Source: Symbiodinium kawagutii (Eukaryota > Sar > Dinophyceae > Suessiales > Symbiodiniaceae). Taken from it: a stretch of 64,000 nt of DNA. The DNA lies in NCBI GenBank assembly GCA_009767595.1, contig VSDK01010468.1, forward strand, positions 133,342 to 197,341. Direction: 5' to 3'. Below the pieces are notes generated by a model. The model saw only the letters and a program-made list of their open reading frames with translations, did no database searches and was not told the DNA's origin. Shown here piece after piece: positions 48,255 to 60,346 of this stretch (the first letter of the stretch is position 1; each line of letters opens with the position of its first letter). A program made the position numbers and the translations under genes.

Positions 48255-48943
48255 GCGACCGAACTGTCGAAGAAACGAACTGAAAGTTGTTGTTTTCAGT
48301 GGTTTTGACGGTGATTTTGATTATTTTTATGGTGATTTTGGTGGTTAATGATGACTTTGCTGGTGATTCTAATGGTTTTTTTAGTGCTGAGTTTCAATGG
48401 TATTGATGGTGAATTTAAATGGTTTCAAGGGTGGTTTTCATGGTGAGTTTCAATGGTTAATGGTTGACTAAAGGTGACTTTGATGGTTTGAATGGTGAGT
48501 TTAATTCATGGGTTCTTAATAGTCGAAGGTGAGTTTAAATGGTTTCAATGTTGATTTTAATGAACCAATGTTAACCAATAAACCATTGATTAACAATTAA
48601 CCAGTGACTATTGACCGTGTAATTGATATTACTCAATGGTTAACGAGCTGGTGAATGGTTCATGATCGCGGGTGATTAATTTATGGTTGATTGTTATCCT
48701 AATGCTTAATTGCCCCTGATGGTGGTTGTTCATGGTGATTTTAATGCTGTAACGTCAACACTATTCAACGCTGGCTGCAAATGGACTCCAAACATGATGG
48801 TTCATGAATGGCTGATGACTGGTTGCTGAATGGTAAATGACTGGTTAAGTTGATAGAATCGTGGTTCCTCATTCCCCAGCACCTTTCCCAACCATCATCA
48901 GCCTGCCTCGCGCTGCTTCGCAATCCATTCGCCTCCGCGCCAG

Positions 48944-49028
48944 GCACTGTTCAAAGAGCCTGAGGAGCTGGATGCCAATGGTGCCTTGGCCGTTGCCGCC
49001 ATCAACCGAGCACAATCCGCTCCCGAGC
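48944..49028 (+). CDS. RBM25: RBM25-like exon: linker before PWI
   Basis: gcgccag|G acceptor, ALFKEPEELDANGALAVAA…SAPE, 28 codons plus one base, GT donor (c|gttttc). The leftover C is completed by GT of the next exon. Comparable to the V-F-x-x-E-[ED]-x-[DE] box ahead of the PWI domain in the family. Confidence 0.8.
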
Positions 49029-49359
49029 GTTTTCCGAATCGTTTTCGAACATGGTTGGTTGACATTGGTGGACTATGAACTATCAACAATGATGGTAAAA
49101 ATTATGAGAAATTAATGTCTAGGCATTGTCAAGCAACTATTTAGCTATGAACTATTCCATTTCCAAGCATTTCGAAGCACTATTCAACCATGAACTCTCA
49201 GTTTGAAGTCTCAGTTTCTAAGCATTCTCAAGCATCAACCATCATTTTCACCACGATTGTGCCCTAACCAACCATTCGTATCCATTCGTAACCAACCAAC
49301 CAACCCCAAGCATTCCAAGGCCCATCCTTCCGCCCCGATCCTCGGCCTGCCTGCTCCAG

Positions 49360-49426
49360 GTCAACCTCGCAAGCACAAGCCCCTGACGCGTTTGGACGGG
49401 CCTCCTGCGGAGGAACGAAAACTCAG
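49360..49426 (+). CDS. RBM25: RBM25-like exon: K-P-L-x-x-L-D box
   Basis: tgctccag|G acceptor with two-base start, QPRKHKPLTRLDGPPAEER…, GC donor (ag|gcgccg) in phase 2. RKHKPLTRLD matches the basic [KR]-K-L-V-P-L-D box that precedes the PWI domain of RBM25. Confidence 0.84.
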
Positions 49427-49922
49427 GCGCCGTGGCGAAGGGGCGCACGGATGGCGCACGGTTTTGGCGTGCGGATGGCGCAGTAGATCAACAGGTGGAC
49501 CAGGGGTTAGTCATAGGGGTTGGAAGCAGAAATCCTGGGTGAGAATAGGGAGGAATGACCAGCAAGAATGGTGAGAAGAGAGGATAACAGGATAGGCAAC
49601 AATTGTGGTGATTGTCTCCTGTTACCCATCATTTATGGGTATAATTACCATTAGATAATGGGCAAGCAACTACTGGTTGGTTGGAACAACTACCAGTCAT
49701 GGTTTAATCAACCACCATTTGTTTAAATCCGTTTAACCACAAATAGCTGGTGATGTATCCCAAATATGGAGGGTTATGAACAAATGGATTTAACATTGGT
49801 TACAGGCATGTATGAGACAGATATAGCCTATAGCATTGAAATATAGTTTGCATCATTGAGAGGTTGATTCATTCCCGTATCATTTGTTGATATTGGCTGT
49901 TGGTTCATATGTATGTTTTTAT

Positions 49923-49998
49923 GTATGTTATTATGTATGTATATATTTTTTTGTGTACATGTATGTTATTATGTATGTATATATTTTTTTGTGTACAT
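49923..49998. repeat. 38-bp exact tandem duplication
   Basis: Two identical units beginning gtatgttattatgtatgt and ending gtgtacat. Confidence 0.95.
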
Positions 49999-50645
49999 AT
50001 ATACAGATTCATTCATGTCATCATGTATACATAGTAGATTGATTTAGCAAGATCAAGCATTACATTCAGACACATATCAATAATGCCAGTAGTGTTAAAT
50101 GGTTATTTATCAACCAAGAAGCAATGACAGTCAATATGCGAGTAATCCAACAAGGGTAAATGATAAAGCGATAGTGCGCCACATAGACGCCACTGGCTTT
50201 TTTGGGTAGCACTAATCAGCCAGAAGAAGCCGATGTCAGAGACCAGTATCAAGAAACTATGACGCTATCTTAGTAAACAAAACTATGTAATTACATTGAA
50301 AATGTCAAAATTATGTAGAAAAGCTTAATTCACCATAGACTTCATCATTCATCATTAACCATTGGCGTTTATTGGGCGCTTATCGATACATAGCTCTCAA
50401 CTAATGGTATACTACGGCTCTCTAGGACCACGATCCTGAGCTGGGCAGTGATCGGGAAACTCCGGTAACCATTGGGCGTGCAACTTGTCCGGGCCATGGA
50501 GAATACCTCGATGGACATATTTTTTTCAGGGCTATGGTACCAGTAGTAGAATAGGGTGGACCAGTTTGATAGAACTCTGATTGACCAGTACCAGTTCACT
50601 ACTGCTTGATTCTTGATAGTAGGTACCAGTTTGATAGAACTCTGG

Positions 50646-50724
50646 TTATTCATACAACCACTCAGTGGGACTATCAATACCTGCATGGGTTGTATGAATA
50701 AGCAGATCATTGATAGTCCCACTG
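50646..50724. repeat. two interleaved perfect inverted repeats
   Basis: Arm X ttattcatacaacc (50646-50659) pairs with 50688-50701. Arm Y cagtgggactatcaat (50663-50678) pairs with 50709-50724. The order X-Y-X'-Y' is that of an H-type pseudoknot with 14-bp and 16-bp stems. Confidence 0.93.
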
Positions 50725-51647
50725 ATATGTGATTGAGATGAACCTGATATCATTTGATACTGATGGGTTGATTATACCACGATTTGGTGTTTGGGGGGAT
50801 CATCGTCGCCCCTTCGCTGTACTTGTTGCCAGTCTATTATCCAATCGTTCGTCTTGGTAATTACGTCCTTCCCTCCTTGACTATTGGTGAGTGCTCATTC
50901 TTAAGCACCTAACAACTACAAGGCGTTGGGGCATGGGATATGCCATTTGGTCAATGTTTTTCCAGAAAGAGATGCCATGACAGCAGCACATTAAGAGCAG
51001 CAGTTGTGATGTTGACAGTGGGTATTCATCCACGAATATGGTGCACTGCTAGTCCACATTGGACTCTACCGCCGTGGGTTGAAATGAGGGCCATATTAAT
51101 AAGCCACCTATGCAGGAAAACACCGGCTATTTACACTACGTAAAACTGTACTTGTTTATTGACAGCGGGATCAACCATGAATAACCATCAACCAGTCTGT
51201 TGACTATTATCCCGTAGGCTTATCTCCTGTAGATACGGTTATTCCTAACAAGGATTATCCCCTGTAGTCAACAGCACCCATAGTTGCTAACCAGGATTGT
51301 CCCCTACAGAGGACCATGATTATCAGCTCTTGTCAACCGCTCTCACCCGTGGATTCACCACCAGTGCTGGTTCATCACTTCGATGTACCAATGGTTGGAT
51401 GAGGTGAACTATACCCTCTTGTTGACCACCACCAAGTGTTGATTATCTCAGAGGATTGTCAAGGGGATTATCTCCAATTTTTTGAACCTCCAGAAAGCCG
51501 TTCGACTTGTTTATATAATCAATCACTCTTACATACCTCTATATCGGATTCAGCATGATCAACCACTGAAGATAACCAACGAAGATTCGATTAACCAATG
51601 ATCAACCACTGTTCATTGATTAACCAATGATAATTATGTTCGTTGAA

Positions 51648-51730
51648 AACCACTGTTCATGATCAACCACTGTTCATGAATCATGCTCATGATCAACCAC
51701 TGTTCATGATCAACCACTGTTCATCAATCA
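51648..51730. repeat. 17-bp repeat cluster
   Basis: At least four copies of gatcaaccactgttcat, partly head to tail, in the intron before the exon at 51831. Confidence 0.88.
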
Positions 51731-51830
51731 CTGTTTCTAAAACTCCCAGCATGATCGGATTCAGCAAGCCTTCTGGGAGTCCCTCTCCATACCCAGCGAA
51801 GATTTCACCAAAGACACGACGCTGGTCCAG

Positions 51831-51861
51831 GGACGATGAAATGCGACGACTCATCCAGCAG
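51831..51861 (+). CDS. RBM25: RBM25-like exon: start of PWI-domain helix
   Basis: tggtccag|G acceptor completing an Arg codon, DDEMRRLIQQ, 10 codons, GC donor (cag|gcaagc). Equivalent to the K-x-L-I-[ED]-K helix just before I-P-T in the family. Confidence 0.86.
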
Positions 51862-51942
51862 GCAAGCGGTGAGACCCGGGCGGTCGTGTGGTTCGGTACG
51901 GCTCACAAGAACTGACCCACCAACATCCACCAACCAAGAAAG

Positions 51943-52020
51943 TGCAACCCCGGAACTGGAGAGTTTATTGCTTAAGATGGCTAATATTGGATGAGTTGGG
52001 GGTACCCTGTTGAGAAACCA
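51943..52020. mobile_element. family A element, right part
   Basis: tattggatgagttgggggtacc … gttgagaaacc; left inverted repeat mostly lost. Confidence 0.5.
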
Positions 52021-53034
52021 ACATGTATTGGTAGATAATTGACAAGTTTGTCAAAACCAAGATTAAAGAAGAGCTAAATAGTTGCTCATGATAGTGAAAT
52101 GCTTCACTAGTGGGTCACAGGTTTCTTCAACCAAGCACGCCACAGTATCCCAACGGGGGTATATGGTGACCAATGTGGAGAGCTCAAGGTGAGGAAGGGC
52201 GAAGGATGATCACCGAAGCCGACAAAGATCGTTGGTCAAGTCCCACCACGTAGGAAAATGGCCAGCCAACAACCGCATAGCATCCAGACCTTTGAAGTTT
52301 GAACCCGTAGGATGTCCAGTTGGAGCTTGGATCCACGGCTGTGAAGCAATGTGGTGATGAATCGGGGGATGGTCATCCAACCGGTTGTGATTGAGATTGA
52401 TTTTTGTTGATTAATCTTGGTTAAGAAACTGGTTGTTGTTGAGATTCTTGTTGAACAAGTAATCAACAAAGAAACTGGCTGTTATTGAGATTCTAGTTGA
52501 AGAAGTTGGGATGTTTTCTTCCCATGACTCCAAGATTAATTGACAATAATCAACAATTCCTTGGTTATTGACCAAGGATTAACAGCCGTGGATTTCCCAT
52601 TGTTACCTGTTTAATAAGTTGGAATGTTCTCCAAACAACCATTGAAGAACCCATTGGGTACTTCCCATGATCATTCCTGGTTGAAAGAAATGGTGAATCA
52701 GGTAACAACTGACGGGTCAAAATTTCAACATGTTCCCATGAGCCAGCTTGTTGTTTGCCAAGGATGAATAACAATGGATTTCTCATGAACTGGTTAAAAC
52801 AAGTGGTAATAAAGCAACCAATTAGTCAATGAATGGTTGTACTTAATCAGTTGGATGACCAGTCTTAATCTCACCATCACAACATTCTCCAAGTGCTCTC
52901 CAATTTGTTGTCATGAATGTTATTTTGGCTATCATCTTTGAATGCTGCTCCATGAAAACGACGCGGATAGAAGAACAATCACTAGGGGGGCGACAATGAT
53001 CAAAGCCTAGTGGTAGGTTGTGGTAGGTTCCAAA

Positions 53035-53159
53035 TGGTGGTTTCTCTAAATAGGGAACCCTAGAAAAAAGGGTTGGTTTATAAGTTCATTACTAATAATG
53101 ATTACATACTGGTGGATGCTTGCAGGGTACCCCTATTTCGAGAAAATGAGAAACCACCA
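53035..53159. mobile_element. family A element
   Basis: tggtggtttctctaaatagg … cctatttcgagaaaatgag followed by aaaccaccaa. The right end has an 8-bp insertion. Confidence 0.75.
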
Positions 53160-53806
53160 AATCTAGCAGATCCAGCATTGAAACATGTGCTTGCCCAAAC
53201 CTTCCAGTTCACTAGTAGGTAAGCAGGGAACCCCTGGCACAGGGATTGTTATCCTATTCTTAAGGATGGAACCATTCTAATATGTATGTAAGTAACTGGA
53301 AGGGTAGGGTACTCAAAGCAGCCAGCATTCAAGACACCAGAAATCAGATATCTACACACAATCGGCTTCAGCGTCGAGTGGTGGCTTCCCAGGCAGAAAG
53401 AGAACCACTGTAAGCCGCTGAACTGTGGAACCAAACATTGCAGTGGGTGACCATCCAAGCACCCGATGCGCTCAGTCACCTTGGCAAATTCCACAATTCT
53501 CACAGCAGAGGTTCTTTTTTTCTGTTTTAACAACATCTCCAGGTGTGATAGTGGTTCTGCTTTCTTCATGATGTAAATGTGATGCTGTGTTCTACAGGGC
53601 CTGCTCCGGTGTGGGTAAGGTGCTTTCAGAGAGGGGTCCCTCCATGAATCAAACCATATCAAGCTCTTCAAATGGATACATCCATACCGAAGACACTAGA
53701 AGGATCTACAGTAGAAGGTAACCCTCCGAGGTGAGACCGGGATACCAAGCAGCAGAGCCAAGCGAACTGGTGATGGCCAGCTGGAAAATCCCAGCCGTGT
53801 TGATAT

Positions 53807-53906
53807 GGGTGTTTCTCAAAATAGGGGACCCCCCAAAACATCCAATAGCAATAATCTACAGTAATAAACCATCAATTTTGGGTGTACCCTATTTTGAGAA
53901 ACCATA
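53807..53906. mobile_element. family A element, both ends intact
   Basis: gtgtttctcaaaataggggac … gtaccctattttgagaaacc. One of the best consensus copies; it lies 74 bp before the exon at 53980. Confidence 0.87.
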
Positions 53907-53979
53907 ATATGGTGATTTTCCAGCCCCCGTGGTGAATCTCGCCCTGGGAAGACCGTGGTGAATCTCAGCCACCTCGCAG

Positions 53980-54030
53980 GTCCCAACTGATAAGGCTCGA
54001 GCCTTCACTTTTGACATCGACTGGGATGCA
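53980..54030 (+). CDS. RBM25: RBM25-like exon: PWI domain, [IV]-P-T…DW segment
   Basis: cctcgcag|G acceptor, VPTDKARAFTFDIDWDA, 17 codons, GT donor (gca|gtccat). Matches the conserved I-P-T-x-[KR]-x-x-[LA]-F-x-[YF]-x-[LI]-[DN]-W that opens the RBM25 PWI region. Confidence 0.9.
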
Positions 54031-54892
54031 GTCCATGTCTCTCGGCGCATGTGGATAGATAGTGATCACCAATGTCCACCATTTGCTGCATTAACGTCCC
54101 TGAGTCGTTGCTGAAAACTATGATTAATATTGGTTGATATTGATTAATCCTGATACATAAGAGTTGTCAACGGCTTCACATGTTTCAGTTGCTAATTGCA
54201 TCTAATTGCTATAGCTGTGGGCAGCACTAGATAGCGTTGGCCTCCACCGTCACGTGGGAAGCGATGTATTGTAATCTATTGTAAGCAATGATACGTTGTA
54301 TTATATAACAATTCATTCAGTCATTGCTTTTAATCTCTTACTATCTATTCGAAATTATAGCAATGATCCAGTTATATTATAACTTTTTTGGTGTTACATC
54401 CACTAATTTCCAAAGTGATCGTTTCAGCAGCAGAACGACGAAAAATCTCAGCACCTTTGCGTCCGTTGCTCCGGAATCGGCTTGGCTCCGAATCGACGAT
54501 GGCGATGACGATCCAGGACCAGAGCTGGGAGCGATGCTGAGCGATCTGAACAGCTTGGCGTTGGTGTTACCGTTGGGTCGTTGCACCTGTGTCAGGATGT
54601 AGCGAGCTGTATCAGCATCGTGAACTGTTGGGCAGTCGTGATGATTGTGGAGAGGTTAGCGCTGAACTGCTGGTGGGGGGAGAACGAGTTCGTGCCCAGC
54701 TGTTTATTTGGTTGAAATCATTGGGAAGAGTGACCTCTCAGCCACCAAGAGTTGTTGACGCTGGGAGTCTGAAAACCGAGGAATTCTGAGCACTGTTGGT
54801 GATCCAATTAGGGGATGGATCCGGATGTTTTTTTCTTGAACTTTGCTGGATATGTGGAGCATCAACCAGTGGTACAACATGGTAGAACCATC

Positions 54893-55014
54893 ATATGGCA
54901 GTGGGTGAAAACCCTGTACCTCTGCTTCCCCTATCATTAACCGTTGTTTTCCCTATGAAATTGTTGGTTATTATCCACCATTATTGGTTGGTGAATGTTG
55001 ACCCATAGCCATAT
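54893..55014 (+). mobile_element. family C element
   Basis: tatggcagtgggtgaaaacc … aatgttgacccatagccat; a near-consensus copy. Confidence 0.87.
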
Positions 55015-55205
55015 TCGTTCGCATCAAACTGTAGATGATCAGTTGGTTCTGCTGAAGTGACCAGTCCTGAGAGCCAACAGCTCATCAGGGGCAACAGAGT
55101 CGGTTGCACTGTGACCGCAGATCGAAAGGTTTGGACCACGTCGTTCTAGGCGATGTGTGGTTCCAGGGGCAGTGGGTAAAATCTTACGGGATTTCACCAG
55201 TGATG

Positions 55206-55303
55206 TGGAAGTTTCTTAAAATAGGAGCCGCAATTCATCCAATATTAATCATTTACAGCAATGAATCAGGCATTTTTGGTGCTTCCTATTTTGGGAAACC
55301 GCC
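55206..55303. mobile_element. family A element
   Basis: gtttcttaaaataggagcc … tgcttcctattttgggaaacc; ends conserved, with several changes. Confidence 0.75.
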
Positions 55304-55872
55304 ATGTGTAGAAAGCTAGCTGTTGTTGACTATTCAAAACAATCATGAACCGATACAGTAGGTTCTGCCGAGAACGGATTTATTCTGGGAGGTTCTATAA
55401 TTACTTTTCACATCTGTGATCCAGCTCACTACAGGGTACACATCCATTCTCAACCATGAACAGCCGCTTAGTGGGGCAAGAAACCGACTAATGTGGTATC
55501 GCCAAGAAACACCACTGATACAATACAGTGATATACACACGATGAGTGACACAGAGTCACTGTGCATGGGCAGTCTATGTCAAACTCGTACGTACACGCA
55601 GGAGTTGAAAGCAGTGGGATCCTAATTCGCAAGTCTCCACGATAGTAATTGAAGTGAGTGTTTCCAAAGCCATGAGCATACCTCCTAAGCATGGTTTTTT
55701 TCCGGCTGAAGAATGATCTAGTGGTGGATTTTTCTTGGGTCTCGCGATACTCCCATCCCGAGATGCACATGCCCGCTCTAGCCATGATGAACCATGATCC
55801 TCCGCAATCATTGTCCAGTATGAAGCATCATTTGATTGGTGTTTGATAGTCCCTATGCTTTACAGTACCATT

Positions 55873-55952
55873 CTAATAGTCAACCAGCTGGTTTCTACCA
55901 GCTAGTTGTAAGTGGGGTTGCCTACTGACCAGTGGTAACTGGAAGGGTAGGG
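55873..55952. repeat. short dispersed repeat D, copy 2
   Basis: Same order of blocks as at 9518-9592. A fragment (taactggaagggtaggg) also occurs near 53290. Confidence 0.75.
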
Positions 55953-57173
55953 AGTAGTTCATAGTCGTTGATCAATGGCATAGATCCAGCAGCAAATCAC
56001 CACCAGTGGCTCGCCACAGCTTGAACTGGATGCTGTACATACCCCGAACGGCTGTGGTTTGGGCTGCTTGGAGCCAGAGGTATCAAGTTCTGGCCCTTTT
56101 AAAGGGGGAGCGATTGGGAGCCACCAGGAGTGGCCGAACCAAATTGTAGAAATTTGTTGGGATGTGAGAGACTACCCATTTTTGGGAGTTGTTAATGACC
56201 CAGCTTGCCATGTGGTTGCTTACTATGACTCAGCACGATCCGCGCTTTCCTGGGTACATCGCTGCTCCACCATGACGGTGATTGCATCGTCCGCTGCGCA
56301 GCACGTCGTGACTTTGGTACCTTTTAGGGTCGAGGGTCGATGGACGAATTCACATTGTACTCTCTGATAAACTAGCGTGGAAGATGTGGAAGTCAAAAAT
56401 TTGCATTAATCCATCTGGAAATTCTGGATTTCCACCTCATTGGTTTAGGAGAGGGTAACAATTTTGATTGTCGTTGGCTGCTTGGTGATCAGTTTGTACA
56501 CTCCCATGTTGGCTATATGTCTCCCGAGTCTGGCCATCTCCTGAATTCCTTCGGTTACGTTTTTCAATCGTCCATACTTGTTGCGTCTCCCAGTAAAAAT
56601 GATCATGACAGGTGCAAATGTACGTATGATTCTTGGAATTTTTTGAGCAAATTCGGAATACTAGGCACCATGGTTGTTCGAAGCTTGTTCACCCATCAGG
56701 ACTTCCTGGTTTGTCTTTCAACCATCTTTGGTGTCTGGATCCATCGGTGGGGGATGAAGTCAACCACCTGACCTCAGAGAAGTTGGCAGATCTGAAACCT
56801 GTGGCTTCTTTGGAAGCTTTTGAAAGCTGCAACCTGTTCTTTTTGGAGGGAGTAGAGCCGGGGCTGTAGTTGGATCCACTGAGCCAGGTCGTTATGAATT
56901 GGGCAGGGAGCACCTGTGGTAGCGCATTTGCCTACCAAAAGGCAGCATTTTGGGTGGCCAGCAAACATATGCCAACATAGTTGGTAGCACTCCGTTGATT
57001 CTACATCACCGTTATCCCATTGCATTGACTTGCCATTAAGTACTACCATCTCCAAAGCTGATGGATGGTCTAATCGTCAGAAAACAACATGACGGTCCTG
57101 GTTGGCTGCTCACGCACCATTCCAAGCGCTGCCAAGTGAGACCACGGATAGTCACTTCCTGCGTACGGCTGAG

Positions 57174-57221
57174 GGCAATAACATCATCGAGAAGAAACTT
57201 CGACCTTGGGTCAAGAAGAAG
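57174..57221 (+). CDS. RBM25: RBM25-like exon: PWI signature
   Basis: ggctgag|G acceptor, GNNIIEKKLRPWVKKK, 16 codons. LRPWVKKK is the domain-defining PWI motif (here PWV). The exon must end at a GC donor (aag|gcggga) for VTEFLG to follow in register. The open frame reads on for about 120 bp as intron. Confidence 0.92.
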
Positions 57222-57978
57222 GCGGGAACCCGAGCCTGGCAGCAGCGCCAGTTCTATGGCCGGAGGAAGCATAGCATAGCGCTGCCTCACGGCATTGAAA
57301 TGGTGCACCATGAAGTGATGTTCACGGTGAATTCATCAGCTTAACAAGTGAATCTATGCCTATGATTGATGCTTCATGTTGCTTCATATACATGATTAGG
57401 CATAAATAGGCAGGTTATGAATATATATGATATAAGTTATGTTGACAGCGGTTGTTTGTCAAACATCACATCAACATATACAAAAAGACTGGAAAAAGGA
57501 CAGTAGCAATCATAACTGTAATAATTTCCCAGTGTTTATGCATAGAACCTTGACCCTCGTTGGCTGACTTCCGATTGATGGTTTGGTATTTATGCTTAGA
57601 AAGGACTGCTGGACATCTTGGAGCAATCTCAAGACATCTACTGCGGCTCGAGATTGTCCAAACGTCATTTGATGCCCTAGTAACCATAAACCAACCAGCA
57701 ATTGACTATGAATCAAACATTTTGGGCACATATCTTCAGGTGACTTCGATGATGTCTCAGCACCAGGTGGCTAGAGATCATCGCATTGTTGACTGACCAC
57801 TTATTTTGATCATCATTACTAACCATTCACTATCAACCATCCATGATTTACAAGCATCAAGTAGCCATCAATCAATCATCAAGTTATCATCATGATCAAT
57901 TCACCATTGATTCACTGTCATCAATCAAAGCATTGATACCCATCGACAGATCGTGCTCGGTTGATGCTGCTACACCAG

Positions 57979-58008
57979 GTCACCGAATTCCTGGGAAACG
58001 AAGAGCAG
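57979..58008 (+). CDS. RBM25: RBM25-like exon: PWI domain helix
   Basis: tacaccag|G acceptor, VTEFLGNEEQ, 10 codons, GT donor (cag|gtgtgg). Corresponds to [IV]-x-E-[FY]-[IL]-G-E-E-E after the PWI motif. Confidence 0.9.
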
Positions 58009-58714
58009 GTGTGGAGCGTGGATGAGTTTCCAGGGTGCAGGCTCAGCACTTGCATCACAGGGGTCAATCACAATCGTTCCGGGGGAACATGATTATCAGG
58101 GCTTGCGGTTGATATGTTTTTGAGGATATGATGAAGAAATAATCATTGGAAAAATATGGTTTCAGTGAAGGTTAAAGATGGCTTGGTAAGCATTCATCAT
58201 CGTCATGAATCAACAATGAGTAGTTGGCAAGCATTCGTTGGTAAACAGGAGACGATAACCAGCAAGAGGAAAAAATGATGGTATGGATCAAGTCCACAAC
58301 CTTCTGGCAATCAGACATGGCTGGAAAAATGCTCGTAGTCCAGTACATACCGTGGATGTTTCAATTGTCCATGTTTGGTTATCATGTTATGCAAGGGTGC
58401 CCCGATCAGGTTGATGAACAGCTAGAAATTTGAGGCTGGCATTACCTTCGAATTGTCACAATCTGGTTAAATGATGTTGGACGATACCTGTTCAATTTGT
58501 TTGTGCTTCGACTGGTTGGAACTTTGTGGAACTCGTGCGTTATCAGTGATGCTTGTGAGCACCAGCCAGAGTGACCACCGGCCACCAGCACAACGTATAT
58601 GCCCAGAGGCTGACCTTATCGGTCAAAAATTGGTGTTCTTAGCTTAGAGCTCCAGGCTGTGGGCACCAGCAGAACTGGTTTCAGGGCAGGTCGACCAGCC
58701 ACATCCGCTGGCAG

Positions 58715-58741
58715 GGAATGATCGAGTTCATTCTGAAGAAG
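58715..58741 (+). CDS. RBM25: RBM25-like exon: PWI domain helix
   Basis: gctggcag|G acceptor, GMIEFILKK, 9 codons, GC donor (aag|gcaggg). Equivalent to [TA]-L-V-[DE]-F-[IV]-x-x-K of the domain. Confidence 0.88.
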
Positions 58742-59317
58742 GCAGGGCCTTCCGGGGGGTCCTCTGAATCGTTTGCTGTGGATGTTGATGGATTGCTTAA
58801 CTGCCCACCTGATGCGATGTATGGATGTTGATGGTTGGAATTGAAAACCACCATGAACCAAGTTTACCTTTGGATTGCTGTGACCCAGAAGCAGAGCTGG
58901 GTGCCCAAGGAATCCCGAGGAGGAACTGGGGATTGTGCAACTGGTCCCATTTATACAAAGCGAACGCTGTCAAGTTTGATGAGTTTCGAAAGATGAGATC
59001 GCACCAAAACGTCATTCCAACATGTTTTCGGTGATTGCGAAATGCGACATTTCTTGTTGCACCTATCTCTTATGATGTTCTGGTATCTCTCTTGCTAGTG
59101 GGCTAGGATTGCGTTTGATTGGATTGCCTCCTTCTTTCAACCCAAGTCTCATTGACCTTCATGATGTTCCCTTTATTCATCATCATGAACCACTATCAGG
59201 TCACTAGCAACCATTGACACCCATTGGTAGAACAAAACACTATCAAGTGTATTCGACTATGAACATCTACGAACTATAGATCCACTATTTCTAGCCAATA
59301 ACTCCTACCCTTTGGCA

Positions 59318-59425
59318 AATTAGCCTGGAAGTGCTGGAAGTGGAAAGAACAAATCACCACTTACTTAGGATTAAAAAACCTATGGAAACTGGTGATTCAG
59401 CTCACTTCCAGCTAATTTATCGGCT
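59318..59425. repeat. short dispersed repeat E
   Basis: ggcaaattagcctggaagtg and, inverted, cacttccagctaatttatc bound a 100-bp segment. Related left ends (gataaacta-gc-tggaag) occur near 37326 and 56366. Confidence 0.65.
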
Positions 59426-59627
59426 ATTTTCAGGTGAGTTTATCAACTATATTCAGCTAGTAGCCATATTTTGTCCATTCAACCTAAACTATATATTGAT
59501 TCAACGATGGATCCACTGCATATGATTCCACTATGATTCAATCCATATAGTTAGCCATATTAGATTCAACAACTATGATTTTAGATTTAAACTAACCATA
59601 GTATCTAGGTTTTGATACCCTAATCTG

Positions 59628-59748
59628 TATGGCTGTGGGTCAAAACCCCGTACCCCTGGTTCCCCATCATTCACCATTGTTTTCCCTTTTATTTTGTTTA
59701 TTTATTATCCCCCATTATTGGTTGCTTAATATTGACCCATGGCCATAA
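59628..59748 (+). mobile_element. family C element
   Basis: tatggctgtgggtcaaaac … atattgacccatggccata; the best inverted-repeat pair of the family. Confidence 0.88.
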
Positions 59749-59839
59749 ATATTGATTCAACCATGGTGTGTCCCTAATTTCTAGCCACTCGGAGGGTAAC
59801 CCCGTGTCCTGATCCCTGGTCGGCAGCAGTACGCTCCAG

Positions 59840-59877
59840 GTGACGGCTCATACCAAACCCGACATCATCCTGGCGGA
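59840..59877 (+). CDS. RBM25: RBM25-like exon: PWI domain
   Basis: cgctccag|G acceptor, VTAHTKPDIILAE (last codon split), GT donor (gtgcgg) in phase 2. Matches V-x-[AE]-H-x-x-[PA]-x-x-[IM]-L in the family. Confidence 0.9.
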
Positions 59878-60305
59878 GTGCGGACGCCGAGTTAAACGGC
59901 CCACGGGACATGGCAGCCGTTCGTCCGGTGGTTGGCCACCGCCGTGTGGTTGGCCACCCAAGCAGTTGCTGTTGGTCAGGCCGCATGTCCAGTTTGGATG
60001 TCCAGTTTCCCTATTTGACCAACCAACTGCTTGGTGAATTGGCTGCTTAGGTGGCCAACCAACTGACTATTTGACTACTTTACTTGCTTATTTGGTCACT
60101 TGGCCTGTTAGTAAGCTGGTTTTGTTGAGTTGCTTGGTTTACTGAGGCAGACTGTATTACATTTTGTTTGTGTTCCCTAGTTGTAGGTTAGGGAGTTCCC
60201 CACTTGGTTAAGGTAGTCACTTATTCTGGAGCGAGTTAGTTATTTGGTATTGCTAATCTACCTTTTATTTGCTTTTGTTGCTTTTTTTGTTTGTTTGCTT
60301 GTTTG

Positions 60306-60346
60306 TTGGTTGGTTGGTTGGTTGGTGGTTGGTTGGTTGTTTGTTT
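60306..60346. repeat. GGTT tetranucleotide repeat
   Basis: ttggttggttggttgg with one ggtgg interruption. Confidence 0.92.

Larger units (their letters stand above)
49427..51830 (+). other. RBM25: intron, 2.4 kb
   Basis: Begins at a GC donor. It contains a 38-bp tandem duplication, paired 20-bp direct repeats, the interleaved inverted repeats at 50646-50724 and a 17-bp repeat cluster. No coding signal was recognised. Confidence 0.7.
54031..57173 (+). other. RBM25: intron inside the PWI domain, 3.1 kb
   Basis: The longest intron placed between homology-anchored exons. It carries family C and A elements and a copy of the short repeat D. A GC-rich island at 54460-54600 is open but is bypassed by the in-register join of flanking exons. 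Confidence 0.75.

Noticed and set aside
54324-54602. GC-richer open frame reading …SVAPESAWLRIDDGDDDPGPELG…
   Set aside because: It lies between two PWI exons that join in register without it, and it has no homology. Treated as intronic.
57222-57344. Continuation of the PWI exon as AGTRAWQQRQFYGRR…
   Set aside because: The family requires V-x-E-F-L-G directly after PWVKKK, which is supplied in phase by the exon at 57979. The extension is intron.
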